Assembly: GCA_013365325.1 (NCBI GenBank)
Contig: JABVXV010000007.1
Coordinates: 248,001-312,000 of the forward strand
Length of the DNA stretch: 64,000 bases
Reading direction: 5' to 3'
Source of the DNA: Dipetalonema caudispina
Lineage: Eukaryota > Nematoda > Chromadorea > Rhabditida > Onchocercidae
The translations under genes and the position numbers were made by a program. Positions 53,091 through 64,000 of the stretch are shown here, piece after piece; positions within the stretch are counted from its first letter, which is position 1, and each line of letters opens with the position of its first letter. The notes under the pieces were generated by a model, which did not search any database, was not told the origin of the DNA, and saw only the letters and a program-made list of their open reading frames with translations.

Positions 53091-56000
53091 ATGAATGTTA
53101 GCTGGACGAATTATTTCCTTCCTGCAAAGAATAGTTTCTTCTCGTGTTATCAGCTGCAACATTTCCGTACTTCAAAAGAAATGCCTTTCAGGTCTCTTGT
53201 CCAGTTTACATTAACGAACAGTTATGGGTTAGAATGGTCAGTGTTACATACAATTTTTCGAAGCCAAGCTGGGTATAGATGATATCATTTCTGAGAAACA
53301 TTGAAGTACTTGGCAAAGGATTCCAAAGTCGGTAGAGATGAAAAGAGTGTTTAACATATTCTCCCTCGAAATTGTATGTTGTATCATTTTCAGTTGAAAA
53401 AGAACAGGATACTGAAGAAATTATTCAAACTCTAAATCAACGAATCAGTGAATACAGGAAATATCTTGCCAGGTATTCGAATACATAGTCATAAAGAGCA
53501 TTTCTGGCATGAATAACAATCATATGTAGCCTCATTGGAAAGGGGTTTTCCAATATTCATGTAATTGTCATAGTTTTCTAGGCATAGTCACAGCACCTAT
53601 CTTGGTAAGAAGGCATTATCAGCTGTGGAAATTTTAAGTAAAGAGCTGGCAGACATACAACAAATGAACAAAGCAAAAGCACCCCCGGCAATCCCATCTA
53701 GCATATCAATCGAGGTTTGTTTTTTCAAGAGGATAATCGAGAATTTGAGAAACTAATAATTTAAAGGCGTTTATGAAGACGATAACGCCAAAGTTATAAA
53801 AACTTTTATTTACAGTAGTCTCATAACTGCTGCGAAAGTCTTTGCATATGTTAGCATTTTATTACAGATTATAAGCAATGGCACAACCCATCTTAGGCCA
53901 TGTGTTGTTATTCATACTAATTACAAGGATTATTTGTTTAACTGTCCTGAAGGCACTTCACGATTCCTGGCTGCGAATCGTTTGAAAGCTATTAATCTTA
54001 CCGATATCTTTTTTACACGAGGTAATTTGCTTTACACTTGTATTAAACTTATTTAGCTTGTTTAACTGAAAATTCTAAACACTTTTTGGATTATATGATG
54101 ACTTCATTTCGAAGTACTGCGCCAAACTTAATTTATCTAAAGTACATCCAAAGTAGCACTGAATTAATAACTTTTGCACAATTTTTAAGATACTTGGGAA
54201 CATTTTGCCGGCGTATCCGGGTTGCTCAAAACACCAGCAGCATCATCGTCATCCAAACTAGAACGAGTTATCAGGTTGCACGGTTCTCATAACAAGACAA
54301 AGTATTTTGAATCCCAAAATGATCATACCGATGCTGATTTTCCTTCAACTCTGACTACTAAAGTATGTTTTTTATATGATTTATCAGACTTGAAGCCTGG
54401 AATTGGAAACAGTTCGTATAATCGAATCACTTATTCTATAACACTGAAAGAAAAAGTGTTGAGATTCATGTCTATTTCTTTGTAACATTTAGTTTTGTAT
54501 AACTCTTTTTCCTGTATTGTGGAGTTTGTAAATTTTTCAATTATAAAAGAACTTGGAACTCCGCCAGTTCCAATAAATTAGTTCAAATTTTATATTAAGA
54601 CTGAGATCCTGTTTAATAGAATAACTTTTTTTTGATTCCATTCCTAGATAGGTTAGATTTAATGCTTTGTCATTTTTGGGTAGAATTTATTGAAATTTAA
54701 ATAAATGATTCGGTTTGCATGTGGAAGAACGTCCTCTAAGCTGCGGCTTCTACTCTGATGATGCACTAACTGTACATTTTATACCGGTGTCGACATTTTC
54801 TGCTTCGCAGCGATCACTGCAGGAAAAGGTTTGCATTTTGTGTAAACAATTCATAAAATTTGAATTTGGCTTGGAAATGGAGTAAATTTTTTGAAGATGA
54901 ATTTTGGATGGAATTGACAATATTTCTTGGAAATAGATAAGCTGTAATGTAATAAGGCTTTTTCTAAAAAAAACTTTTCCTTCAAGTTCTTTTTAGCTAG
55001 ATATAGCTTTCTTGGTTGAATTGAAGCCGCCACAAAGGCCTTTGGATATCCAAAAAATCAAAAAATTGAAAATCCCCAGTGGTCCCCACATGAAACAACT
55101 GAAGGATGGGGAAAATATAACGCTGTCTGATGGACGTTTTATCAAGGTTTGTTTTTTGTCCTTTTTTTTGTTCTAATACGAGAACTCCGTGGATAATCTC
55201 TTGCAACTAAATAGTGTGTACTGATTCCCGGGGTGCTTCAGTGCAATACTCAGATATTATGACGTACCACTTCCGTGTACCGTTTAATTTCTTGTAGTCC
55301 AAATTAGGATGTACAGTTCACAAAGTAAAGAAAAACTTTTTTCTAAGAGCAATATAGAATGAAAATTAAGATGTTGAGAATTAGATTTCTATTTCTTTTA
55401 GACAAAATTGAATTCATTTTTATAAAATCGAGTTTTTTTTTTTTTTTTTTTTTTTTACCCCCATTTAAATTCTCTGGTATCTTCTCATGTTTTTTTTTTT
55501 TTTTTTTTTTTTTTTGGAAGGGTATTTGACATTTCCGTGGGATGAGCACTTTGTACAAGGTACTGTTAGCAAGATTACTTCTCCGAAACTACCATTTTGA
55601 TTTAGGAAGTTTATCAGGAAATTGGAAATTAAACAAGGATCAAAACTGAAAATTTGATAGTTAATAGTGTAGAATGGATAGATGAATGGGGTCTTATTAC
55701 AGGCAGAAGAAGTCTTAAGCGATGTAAAGCCTAAGCCACTGCATGCTTGTCTTATTGTTGAATGCAGTGATATAAGGAAGCTCCCGTCATTGCAGAATAA
55801 TACTTTGCTTCGAGTAAGTTGTATTTTTCCGTTAATATAAGGTAAGAATGAAATAAATTTCATTTCATATCGGATTTCTGTTTCTTTGGCAATCCTTATT
55901 CCTTTGTTCATAATGTTTTTGTCACCTTATTTACATACTGTCGTATTTTTCCTGTTGTTTTTTAATAACTCATTTTTGTAGGATTACAACAGCCGAAACA

Positions 56001-59000
56001 ATAGTTTGCGGTATATCGTTCACTTCACTGGAAGTTCAGTACTGAGTAATGACGAATACAGATCTTGGATGGCTTCATTTGGTGAAAACGTGGAGCATAT
56101 CATTGTTAATGGCACCGGTCCATGTCTTCCTCACATGGAGGCGGTGTATCGTGTCAATGTTATCTTGAATCACATTTGTCCAAAGTTATTTCCTCTTCTT
56201 CATCCAAAAGGATTCAATGGTACTATACAGCAGGTAATTACTGGAGTTTAACAAGATCGCGTCATGGATGGTTTTCTGATATTCGTCCAATTTTTTTTCT
56301 TCCAAGAAATTACGTGTGTGGAATCTTCTGATTTGGAATTCTGCAATAATATGTTTTCTTTATTTCTATTACAATCATTCTCTTTTTTCCATTCATCTTA
56401 GTTGATGAAGATCTGGTTTTATCACATCATTTGGTTGCGTTGCTCCCGCAGCTTGTACATGAAGAGGTCAAAAGTAGTGATATCTTCAGATGTCAAAGTT
56501 ATGTATTGAATTGTCTTTTCCAGGATGATGATTGTGAAAAGAGCGGTAACTGTCTTTATGTTAGGCCATTCCAGCGATATTTTCTGCGCAGACCTGTCAA
56601 TTTGGATCCATCACCGCCGAACGTGTCGTTAATTCTTACTGATTTATTGCTACAGCTAAAGGAAGACTTAGCAACTTCTGAAGCTATTAATATGTTCACA
56701 CGCTGTAAGTTACCGCTTTCTCCTGGGTTTTTACATTTTTTCCACTTTGCAAAAGTTGTATTTTTTCAACTGAGGTTGGGATTCAATGGAATGTCAGGTG
56801 CAGGCAGATATTTTTATTATTGCATTACATATACTTTTTTTTGTGTATTTTTTTTATTAGAGATAATGCTGTCGATATATGGACACCAATTTACTTTTAA
56901 AGGTTTCGCAAATTTGAATTTACTTGCGTGGTAGCGAAATAAATTGCTGCCATCGAAAAATTTGGAAGAATGACACATTTTATCCTTCAATCAGTAAGCA
57001 TAAATGCTACATAAATTTCAATTTCTTAGCATCGAACCTGCTAGAAAATGCGGACAGCTGGCCTAGGATTTGTTTTCTTGGTACGTCATCAGCCGTGCCT
57101 ACTAATTTCCGTAATGTTAGTGCATATTTTCTTCAATTTAACGACAATTCTTGTGTATTTGTTGACTGTGGCGAAGGATCATATGGTTAGTCCTTTTTAA
57201 TTGCTTATTTTTTTGGTATTATGTGATTTTTGTGAATCGATCGTTTTATTGCGTTATTTATTGCTTATTAGAACTCGGTTATGTTAGTACTATCCGATTA
57301 AAAATTTTCTACAGTTCGAGACTTTAATGTGGCTTATTACATATTTTATTAGGATATGATATACATTCCAGAACTCCGGATTATTTTTCTCTTTCCTTGT
57401 AATTACAGCTGTGTAAGAGACAAGTATTCCGTAGAAGTTTCAAAAATTTATTCTTTCGAAATTCTACTTGAATAAAGCTGCCAAGTTGTATGTTTCCAGG
57501 TCAATTACGCACATTGTTTGGTGATGCAGTCTGTGAAGATTTGTTATTGAAATTAAATGCAGTTTTCATCACACACGGTCATCAGGATCACTATCATGGA
57601 ATTTTCACAATCCTTCAATGTCGGAAGGAATTGTTTTTGAAGAGAGGTACGCTTTGTGTATGACTTCTTAAATTTTAATGTTTATTTTTCTTGTTTGAGA
57701 TATCTCGTAAATTTTTTATTATGTTAATAACTTTTAGGCTTGACTTACAAGCCGTTAGTTGTGGTTGGTGGCAGCCATGTTTTGAAAGTTTTCCGTGATG
57801 TTGATCGTAGTTTTGGTAATTGTACACGTGATATGCATATTGTGGACATCTCCAAAATATTTTGGACGTACGTTTCGATGTTTTAAAATTCATAGTGAAA
57901 AATATTTATTTTGAAATATGTCAGAATTCATGGAAATATAATTCTAGATTTTCGAGAATGTATGAAGAGGAAGAAGTTCCGATTATGTTGTATAAAGCTT
58001 GTTATCTTGAAATTGCTTAACGTACTTTCTACTAAGTCATTAATTCTGATTTACAGACTTTCTAAAGAGAAAGGTGGTCCAGTAGAGGCGGCCGATTTGA
58101 CTGGTGAAATAGCTCCTGAAATTGTATGTGTAGAAAATCTTGGATTCAAAAGTGTTGTCGCGGTTAAGGTCATTTTTCGCTTTTTTTGTATTTCTGACTC
58201 CCCAAAAATCCATCCATTAAGTTTTTACGTTTTGTCTTCACATCGTCAACAGAAGAATTATCGACGATATATGTGCTGAAGAACATAAAATTTTCTTTTC
58301 TCTGCATAGCGTGTTTTTTTGATGAATTGCTATGCTTTCCACGAGTTTCACTTGTTCATTTTATAAGTATCTGAAGTTTTAAAAAAATATTTTATCATTT
58401 CAGGTAAATCATGCAAGAACTGCTTTTGGTTATGTATTTACCGACTTGAAAAACCAAAAAATTGTTTTCTCCGGTGACACAATGCCTTGTGAGCAGCTTG
58501 TGAACCATGGAAAAGATGCAGTAGTTCTTATTCATGAATCTACTTTTGCGGATGATGAAGAGGTTGTGTTTCATTTTCTTTTCTCTGCTTTATGATATAT
58601 CAATGTTTTGAGTTAAGCGAGTAAAGTTTTTTGGAATTGAAATTGTGTTTTTGCTTACTTTCAGGCACATGCTCTGTATAAGAAACATAGTACAATGAAA
58701 CAAGCTTTTGATGTTGCTACACGGATGGGCGCGAAGAATTTGGTGCTGACACATTTTAGTGCAAAATATCCGAAGGTTTGCGTTGTACAACTTTTCTTCA
58801 ATTTTCTGATTTTCTGTTAGAGATTTATAAACTGCAGAAAGCTTGACAAAGAACTTCTGTCGTTAACTTTAGGTTATTTGTGTTTACTCTTTTCTCCTTT
58901 CATTTGTAATTTGTGAAAATGCAGCGACTTGCTCAGAGAACTTGCAAAATTAAAAGTTAATTAAATATTAAGAGCAAATTCTGAAAGACCATATTGCAAA

Positions 59001-59359
59001 CGTGCCTTAATTTATTGTTTTTTTTTTTACTTTTTTTTCACGAATCAAGCAATAATTGTGATAAATTTCAGGTACCACCATTGCCAGATTATATCGAAAA
59101 GGCGGGCAATGTTACCATCGCGATGGATAATATGATTATTACTCCAGACGACCTGAAACTCTCAGCAAAACTTATCCCGGTACTACGAACAGTTTTCGCC
59201 AAAGAAATTATCGAAATAATGCAGCGGTCGTTGAAACGACATATCCAAGAAGACATACTTGCGCAAAGATTTATTGATACCCTTGGCGATACGATACAAA
59301 AGAAAAAAGCACCGGAAAATTTAGCTTTTTCAGATTCCGTCCTTTCAAGAAATTCATGA
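53091..59359 (+). CDS. ELAC2: long-form tRNase Z (ELAC2-type tRNA 3' endonuclease)
   Basis: Seventeen exons: 53091-53220, 53394-53472, 53582-53714, 53868-54021, 54190-54362, 54728-54828, 54997-55146, 55703-55813, 55982-56219, 56402-56704, 57030-57185, 57500-57646, 57738-57867, 58057-58168, 58404-58562, 58665-58775, 59072-59359. About 890 residues against 826 in human. It cuts the 3' trailer from tRNA precursors in nucleus and mitochondria. The degenerate N-half has IISNGTTHLRPCVV, YLFNCPEGTSRFLAANRLKA and DIFFTRDTWEHFAGVSGLL. The catalytic C-half has CFLGTSSAVPTNFRNVSAYF, FVDCGEGSYGQL, FITHGHQDHYHG (HxHxDH, residue 600), VNHARTAFGYVF, FSGDTMPCEQL, LIHEST, YKKHSTMKQA and THFSAKYPK. All zinc ligands are present. 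Junction exon 5 to 6 is off by one base with the best sites, so a border or microexon there is missed. Exon 1 (MNVSWTNYFLPAKNSFFSCY...) is inferred from phase only and could carry a mitochondrial signal. Confidence 0.92.
55433..55515. repeat. pair of T homopolymers in tRNase Z intron 7
   Basis: Two T runs, 55433-55456 (24 nt) and 55490-55515 (26 nt), 33 nt apart, inside intron 55147-55702. Likely assembly-sensitive. Confidence 0.9.
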
Positions 59360-59416
59360 TATTCTCTAGACTAAACTTCCTTTGGTTTCCAACCAAAAAT
59401 ATTATTTAATCATTTG

Positions 59417-59422
59417 AATAAA
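59417..59422 (+). terminator. AATAAA polyadenylation signal for tRNase Z
   Basis: Exact AATAAA 58 nt after the tRNase Z stop codon. Confidence 0.55.
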
Positions 59423-60067
59423 GTTGACTCTACCATTCAAAACTGTTGCCGGGAAGTAGGTAGATTCACTGGATTACCCGTAAATGTTGAATTCGGGGAT
59501 CATTTGCGTGCTATTTGCAGAAATTTTGCAAGAAATGTTGCTATGAATTTTATTTGTTTGTGTGGTTTATTTGATCTTGCTCTTTTTATGTTGTTTAATT
59601 AATTTAGATTGGATTTATTTTGTTGCCAAAAATCTGATAAGAATTTTCGTTGCTTGTTTTTTAATTTAAGACTATGTTAAAATTGTAACGCCTCAGTTAT
59701 TTGAAATAATTTTTTTTTAGTCATTATAAAATCTACGAATTGTGATAAAAAGTAAAAATTTATGGTAATTGATTCTGACGAATATTTAAAATGGCCATTT
59801 TTCGTGGCAGGTTGAAGTATATTATCATAAAATGAATTTTCAGCGAGTGTTTTCGGATGTTCTGTGTAAAATTCGAAGGAAATTTTAAAATCCTTGGTTT
59901 GAAATTCGAGAGTTTGAAGATTTGAATATTAACTCGAAGCTTAATATATTTTGCAAAATCACCTTATCGTCATTGCATTGTATGAAACGATATATTGGAT
60001 TAACATTGTGAACAGAAGTGGAAATTTCAGGTTCGCTGGTGTTGATTGTTTTTGCACCAGAATAAAC
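59423..60067. other. intergenic region, tRNase Z to Asterix
   Basis: About 650 nt between two same-strand genes. The only notable signal is AATTTCAG ending at 60030, 37 nt before the Asterix ATG. The spacing is longer than classical C. elegans operon gaps, so co-transcription is possible but not shown. Confidence 0.5.
60023..60030 (+). promoter_or_regulatory. putative trans-splice acceptor of Asterix gene
   Basis: AATTTCAG ends 37 nt before the start ATG. No upstream coding exon is required, so it may be a spliced-leader acceptor or the end of a 5' UTR intron. Confidence 0.4.
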
Positions 60068-61047
60068 ATGCAGAACGGTGATGTGAAAAGGCCGGGTAGG
60101 ATAGTAAGGTAAGGTTCTCCCAATTTACTCGATTTTATGTAGCACTTTTTAGTCCCAATATTCCAGTAGAATTGGAACGAATTTGAGTTTTAAGATCCTT
60201 ACGTTAGATAAAATTAGTCCCTCGACCAGAAGATATGCAATCAGCTCGTTTTATGAGTTGTGAATGTATTTGATGAATCTCGAATTGGGATTTCGAGATA
60301 CTTTCTCTTCATTTTTTAGGTATAAACCTGTGGATCCGCAGTCATCTCTTTCGCTTACAGATGACCCAATTTCTGAATACATGAATGTGTTAGGAATGGT
60401 TTTTAGTATGTGTGGATTAATGATGAGGGTACGTTGTTTCATTTCCTGTCATTTCGTTTTAAAGATTTTTACTGTTATTACCTCTCATATCCCAAAATCA
60501 TCGAATTGATTCAATAACGTAATATTTGCATTGAGCAGAATATTTACTGTTTTCATGAAACACTCAGTGTTCTATCAGATTGTTTGATTTGCGTTGATAT
60601 CTTTAATGGATTTGGGAGGAAAGAGTTATAACACTTCGTTATGCTGAGTGAGAAAATGAAATGATTATTATTTTCGAGTTAAGGAATTCTGGTGTTGCTA
60701 GTGATGTGTGTACGACTGATGCACATTTATTTGTGTCTAGAGAACGGTAAATAGAAAATTCCGATCTTTTAGTCCACTCTAATTTTTTCTCAGATGAAAT
60801 GGTGCGCGTGGGTCGCACTTCTATGTTCCTGTGTTAGTTTTGCGAATGCGAGGACGAGCGATGATGCAAAACAAATTGTTAGCAGTTTCATGTAAGCTCT
60901 TTTATAGTCATAACTTAGATTTATGGACTCGTCATGGTCGGGAGGCGGTAAGATGAAAGCATTCCTAGTTCGGATAGTTTTACTTTGTAGGGTTAAAACA
61001 AATTTCCTCACATTAGCAGTACAGCAAATAATTTTTAATTAACCTGA

Positions 61048-61078
<31 letters not shown>

Positions 61079-61283
61079 ATCTGATATATGGCATCATATG
61101 TTTGCTCCAGTTTTGCAGAGCTTATTTTATAGTTGCTTTGTATGTACGTGGTCTGTCTAGGTTACTCTTGATAAACAGCTCTGAGGATGGTACCAAATTT
61201 TCAGGCTCTCAATTTCTGCTATTGTTATGAGTTACTTACAAAATCCGCAACCGATTATACCGCCATGGGCCAACTTATTGTAG
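60068..61283 (+). CDS. WDR83OS: Asterix / WDR83OS, PAT-complex subunit
   Basis: Exons 60068-60108, 60320-60428, 60794-60891 and 61205-61283, phases 2, 0 and 2, giving 108 residues (about 106 in human). Blocks conserved across animals: RPGRIVRYKP at the basic N-terminus, [40 protein letters not shown], then [20 protein letters not shown] followed by [11 protein letters not shown]. It has short hydrophobic helices near residues 52-68, 70-85 and 95-100. The protein sits in the ER membrane and, with CCDC47, forms the PAT complex that shields polar transmembrane segments of nascent multipass proteins. The C-terminus extends four residues past the usual PPW end. It converges on the HP1-like gene, 1.1 kb away. 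Confidence 0.95.
61052..61079. repeat. (AT)14 microsatellite
   Basis: A pure AT dinucleotide run inside intron 3 of the Asterix gene (60892-61204). Confidence 0.9.
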
Positions 61284-62395
61284 CAGCAAACGATTCAATA
61301 CTGTATAATTGGTTACCGAAGACATGAGTTTGTTTAGCGAAACTCACCTATTAGTATTAAATATTACTTCTTTGCTCAGACAATATATTCCTAATTTCAT
61401 AGACTTGAAACTTTTGTATTTTTGAAATTCCTGTTAAATTCCTTTGAAATTCCGTTTTGAAATTTTTAAATTGCAGTCACTGCTGCAGTAGACTGCAGTT
61501 GATGATAGTATTTTTAGTTGTGCTTCAGTTCAAAAAAATTTCTTGTGATGTTTAGAAAAAATGACACATTGAAATTTTATCCTGTTATATTTAAATGCAC
61601 TATATCCAAAATAACCAAAAAGCATTATTAAAGAGTCAAAAAATGTTATTCAAACCCATAGATCTGGAGAAACAAAGATCACAATATGAATAAATGTACA
61701 CTGTAAATAGATACCAGAACTTTTTGTACCAATAATTTGAATTTTACAGTTTTAGATCGGGGAATCACGTACATATTCATACAAACGTTACGAACTCTCT
61801 AGGGTAGTGAAGTGATAAGCTTCCCCCTTTAAGGAAATCAAATTCAAAAGTTACATTAACAGAATCACTACTTACAATCGTGGAAAGTAACTGCTTTTCA
61901 TGATTAATCAGTAGGTGTGGAAATATATAAACTGTTTAACTATGGTAAATGAAGGAGATCCAAGCTGTATTTGGTTCCTAATGCTTGAAAATTAGATGAA
62001 AACTGTCTGTATGAAGTGAAATGAAATAAACAGTTTTATTTCGATAAAATCAACTTTTTGGAATTGGACCCATAGGATTCTGGATTCTACCCTACACTGT
62101 GTACAAGTCAAAGTTCGAAGTGTGATTGTCATAGTTCTCCACCGAAAAATGTACTCCAACTAAGGAACATCTGAAGCATGATGCACCATGAAATACATGA
62201 AAAACTTGTAGTTCTCATCCTTGCAACGATTCATATTTGTACAAATCAATGACAAAATGAAGTAGAAATGCAAATGATGCAACAAAATGAAATTGAAACA
62301 AGGATAGAAACCATGTTGTCAGAAATATAATGGGAAGTAACTATTCCAGTTCTTTGTGCGATATTCTCTCAAAAACAATAAATGACTGATGAAAA
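61284..62395. other. intergenic region between convergent genes
   Basis: 1.1 kb between the stops of Asterix (plus) and the HP1-like gene (minus). AT-rich and holding the 3' UTRs; no exon was supported. Confidence 0.55.
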
Positions 62396-63895
62396 TTACA
62401 TTTTAAGAGGTTTGAGATTCAAAGTTCGTTCGTAGAATTCGATTAGATGATCTTTTAGATGCATACGGGTATCTCTATCACTTATCCATACCGTACTTCC
62501 ATCAACACTAGAAATGATGGGATAAAAAAAGTGAAAATTGATACATACATTTCGAATTCTTTCAAGTTTACTGAACAAAAAAAGAAGAAAAGCTGCAGTT
62601 AGACTGGTATTACGTTAATCATTTCCAACTGTTGGGATAGGAACTTTAATGTTAGATATATGAGGCCTAAATTTCCCATTTCTTAGGAGATAGAGTAAAT
62701 TTTAGGCATATAGGCAATTTTAGGCGTCTTCTCTTGAAACTACTCAAAAGAAAATACGGTGTTTAAAATATGGTCGGTTCACCCATTACATTTAACCACA
62801 TTAAGGCGAAAACGATAGAGTGCAAGGGAGATCTCAGATCATAAAATATGTTGGTTAATATATCAAAATTAAAGTAAAAGCTTACAGTTCAGCCTTAAAC
62901 CGAATTGTATCCATATGTTGTTCTCTGCAAACCAAACTTGTAACGGTCGAGAAAGCTAGTCTTTGAGGAAGACTTATAATCGACCTCCGTTCTTTCGATA
63001 GCTCCTTGTAAAAAGCTGTATCATCAATTCGTCTTTCCGAATTCTATAAACGTGTATTTTGACTTATACACATGTTTAAAAATGTTTGGATAAATCAACT
63101 GTCTTAGTGTTAGGAAAGGTAGAGTGATCAGTTTCTTTTAGCGAGTCGAATTCAAAGTTCCAACAAATATCTGAAAGGAAAAGGACATGATGGATTTTAT
63201 GATTTAATATCTTCGCTCAACAGGGAACAACGACTGCGTAACTTGACGTATGCCGAGTGAATTTACGCAGCTAACTTTCCGGTCCTTATCGTAAACAGCC
63301 GATCCTTTGCTAATGATTATTACCTTTATAGTAATCGAAAATCAAAGATAAAAAAATTCAAATACCAAAGAATTATTGGCAGAAAGCGTAGACTGTTTCC
63401 TACTCTTCTTCTTCCTGCCTCGTTTCTTCAACTCTTTTTGTCGTGGCTATAATTTGACCACCCTTTTAAATGACTAATTAAGCAATATAAAGTATCTTGG
63501 AACGATTCTTGATGTAATTGACAAAGAGAAACATTATGAAACCAAAATAAAGTAATGTATGATTGCCTGATTTTTTTCGTATTCAGCAATCAAAGTGCCG
63601 CAATTTATAAGATTCTCCGTAGGTTCCCAAGTACAATCACTCCTGAAATTTTCAATTAAATTCTAAAAATGTAGCAACATCGAAATGAACAAATACACTC
63701 CATAAGGTTTCTCGCTAAGAACATGAAAAGTGAATTCTAAATTATCTTTATTCATGCGGAATTTCAGCAAACAGTGATGATAACATGCAGATAAACTGAC
63801 ATAGGAAAATCTCTCCATTTGATGAGGTAGAAACAGCGGCCAGATGTTACTTTCATATCGATGATATATTCCGGTTCATACAGCACTTCTTCCAT
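62396..63895 (-). CDS. HP1-like chromodomain/chromoshadow protein
   Basis: Five exons on the minus strand: 63895-63801, 63642-63543, 63446-63366, 63043-62886 and 62507-62396. All phases fit, giving 181 residues, the size of nematode HP1 proteins. The chromodomain occupies residues 7-60: EPEYIIDMKVTSGRCFYLIK, WRDFPMSDCTWEPTENLINC, then LIAEYEKN. Aromatic cage positions read Tyr (EYI), Trp (KW) and Phe (DFP), so binding of methylated histone H3 is plausible. A basic hinge follows (KELKKRGRKKKSRKQS), and the C-terminal part (RFKAELVDGSTVWISDRD...LIEFYERTL) matches the spacing and final helix of a chromoshadow domain, although divergent. HP1 proteins act in heterochromatin and gene silencing in the nucleus. 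The start ATG lies 3 nt after TTGTTGTAG. Exon 2's donor (63543) is the least sure border. Other chromodomain families are possible if the C-terminal match is fortuitous. Confidence 0.85.
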
Positions 63896-64000
63896 AGACT
63901 ACAACAATATGAAGTTTAAGTTACACATAGCTACTTCAAAAGAATCATCTGATGTTTCCTTTTGGTGACTGATGATTTTCACCACTATGAAAGAGCACTT
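63896..64000. other. upstream of HP1-like gene, window edge
   Basis: About 100 nt upstream of the HP1-like start codon. An acceptor-like AG (63900-63899 on the minus strand) lies 3 nt before the ATG. No coding sequence was supported. Confidence 0.45.

Noticed and set aside
55465..55911. 148-codon minus-strand open frame.
   Set aside because: It runs antisense across tRNase Z exon 8 and through T homopolymers that give a poly-Lys stretch; a shadow of the real gene.
62516..62578. Possible microexon of the HP1-like gene between TTCAG and GTATGT (minus).
   Set aside because: Including it breaks the frame of the last exon; direct joining of 62886 to 62507 keeps it.
1..64000. Search by eye for tRNA genes, rRNA, transposon ORFs, viral remnants, CRISPR arrays and bacterial (Wolbachia-type) insertions.
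   Set aside because: None showed a convincing signature; all strong coding regions are intron-containing nematode genes.

Overview
The window is nuclear DNA from a nematode, most probably a filarial (spirurid) worm. It is strongly AT-rich, its genes are broken into many small exons by GT-AG introns with short T-rich acceptors (TTTTAG, TTTCAG), and several start codons sit just after an acceptor-like T-tract plus AG, as expected for spliced-leader trans-splicing. Family content agrees: a DB-module cysteine-rich secreted protein, a BPI/LBP-like lipid-binding protein, two CK1/TTBK-like kinases of a class expanded in nematodes, a secreted Ser/Tyr/Gly-rich protein and an HP1-like protein of worm size. 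The species cannot be named from sequence alone. All exon borders were read by hand from reading frame, splice sites and intron phase; coordinates are given per exon.

Layout. 1-6.9 kb has no confident gene, only one coding-like patch near the left edge. 7.0-8.4 kb (+) and 9.0-10.6 kb (-) hold the 3' ends of two unrecognised genes meeting tail to tail, each supported by three phase-compatible exons. 10.6-19.2 kb shows nothing I can support. 19.2-20.4 kb (-) codes a 275-residue secreted Ser/Tyr/Gly/Asn-rich protein. 20.5-24.7 kb is intergenic, with a near-perfect 33-bp hairpin. 24.75-28.24 kb (+) is a nine-exon SLC19 (thiamine/folate-type) transporter, converging on the ribosome-biogenesis factor RPF1 (28.73-31.96 kb, -). 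RPF1 is divergent from the first kinase (32.78-35.00 kb, +). Then come, all on the minus strand, a BPI/LBP-like secreted protein (36.25-40.28 kb), a tentative small secreted peptide gene (41.14-42.33 kb) and the DB-module protein (42.71-45.31 kb). 45.3-50.1 kb is apparently empty. The second kinase (50.15-52.33 kb, +), the long-form tRNase Z (ELAC2 type; 53.09-59.36 kb, +) and the ER protein Asterix/WDR83OS (60.07-61.28 kb, +) follow, and an HP1-like chromo/chromoshadow protein (62.40-63.90 kb, -) closes the window.

The genes do not form one pathway. There is a housekeeping set (RPF1 for 60S ribosome assembly, tRNase Z for tRNA 3' processing, Asterix for membrane-protein insertion, HP1 for chromatin) and a nematode-specific, partly secreted set (DB protein, BPI-like protein, Ser/Tyr-rich protein, TTBK-like kinases). 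No mobile element, tRNA, rRNA or CRISPR array was recognised. The least explained items are the two unrecognised genes at 7-10.6 kb, the tentative small secreted peptide gene and the hairpin at 23.55 kb.
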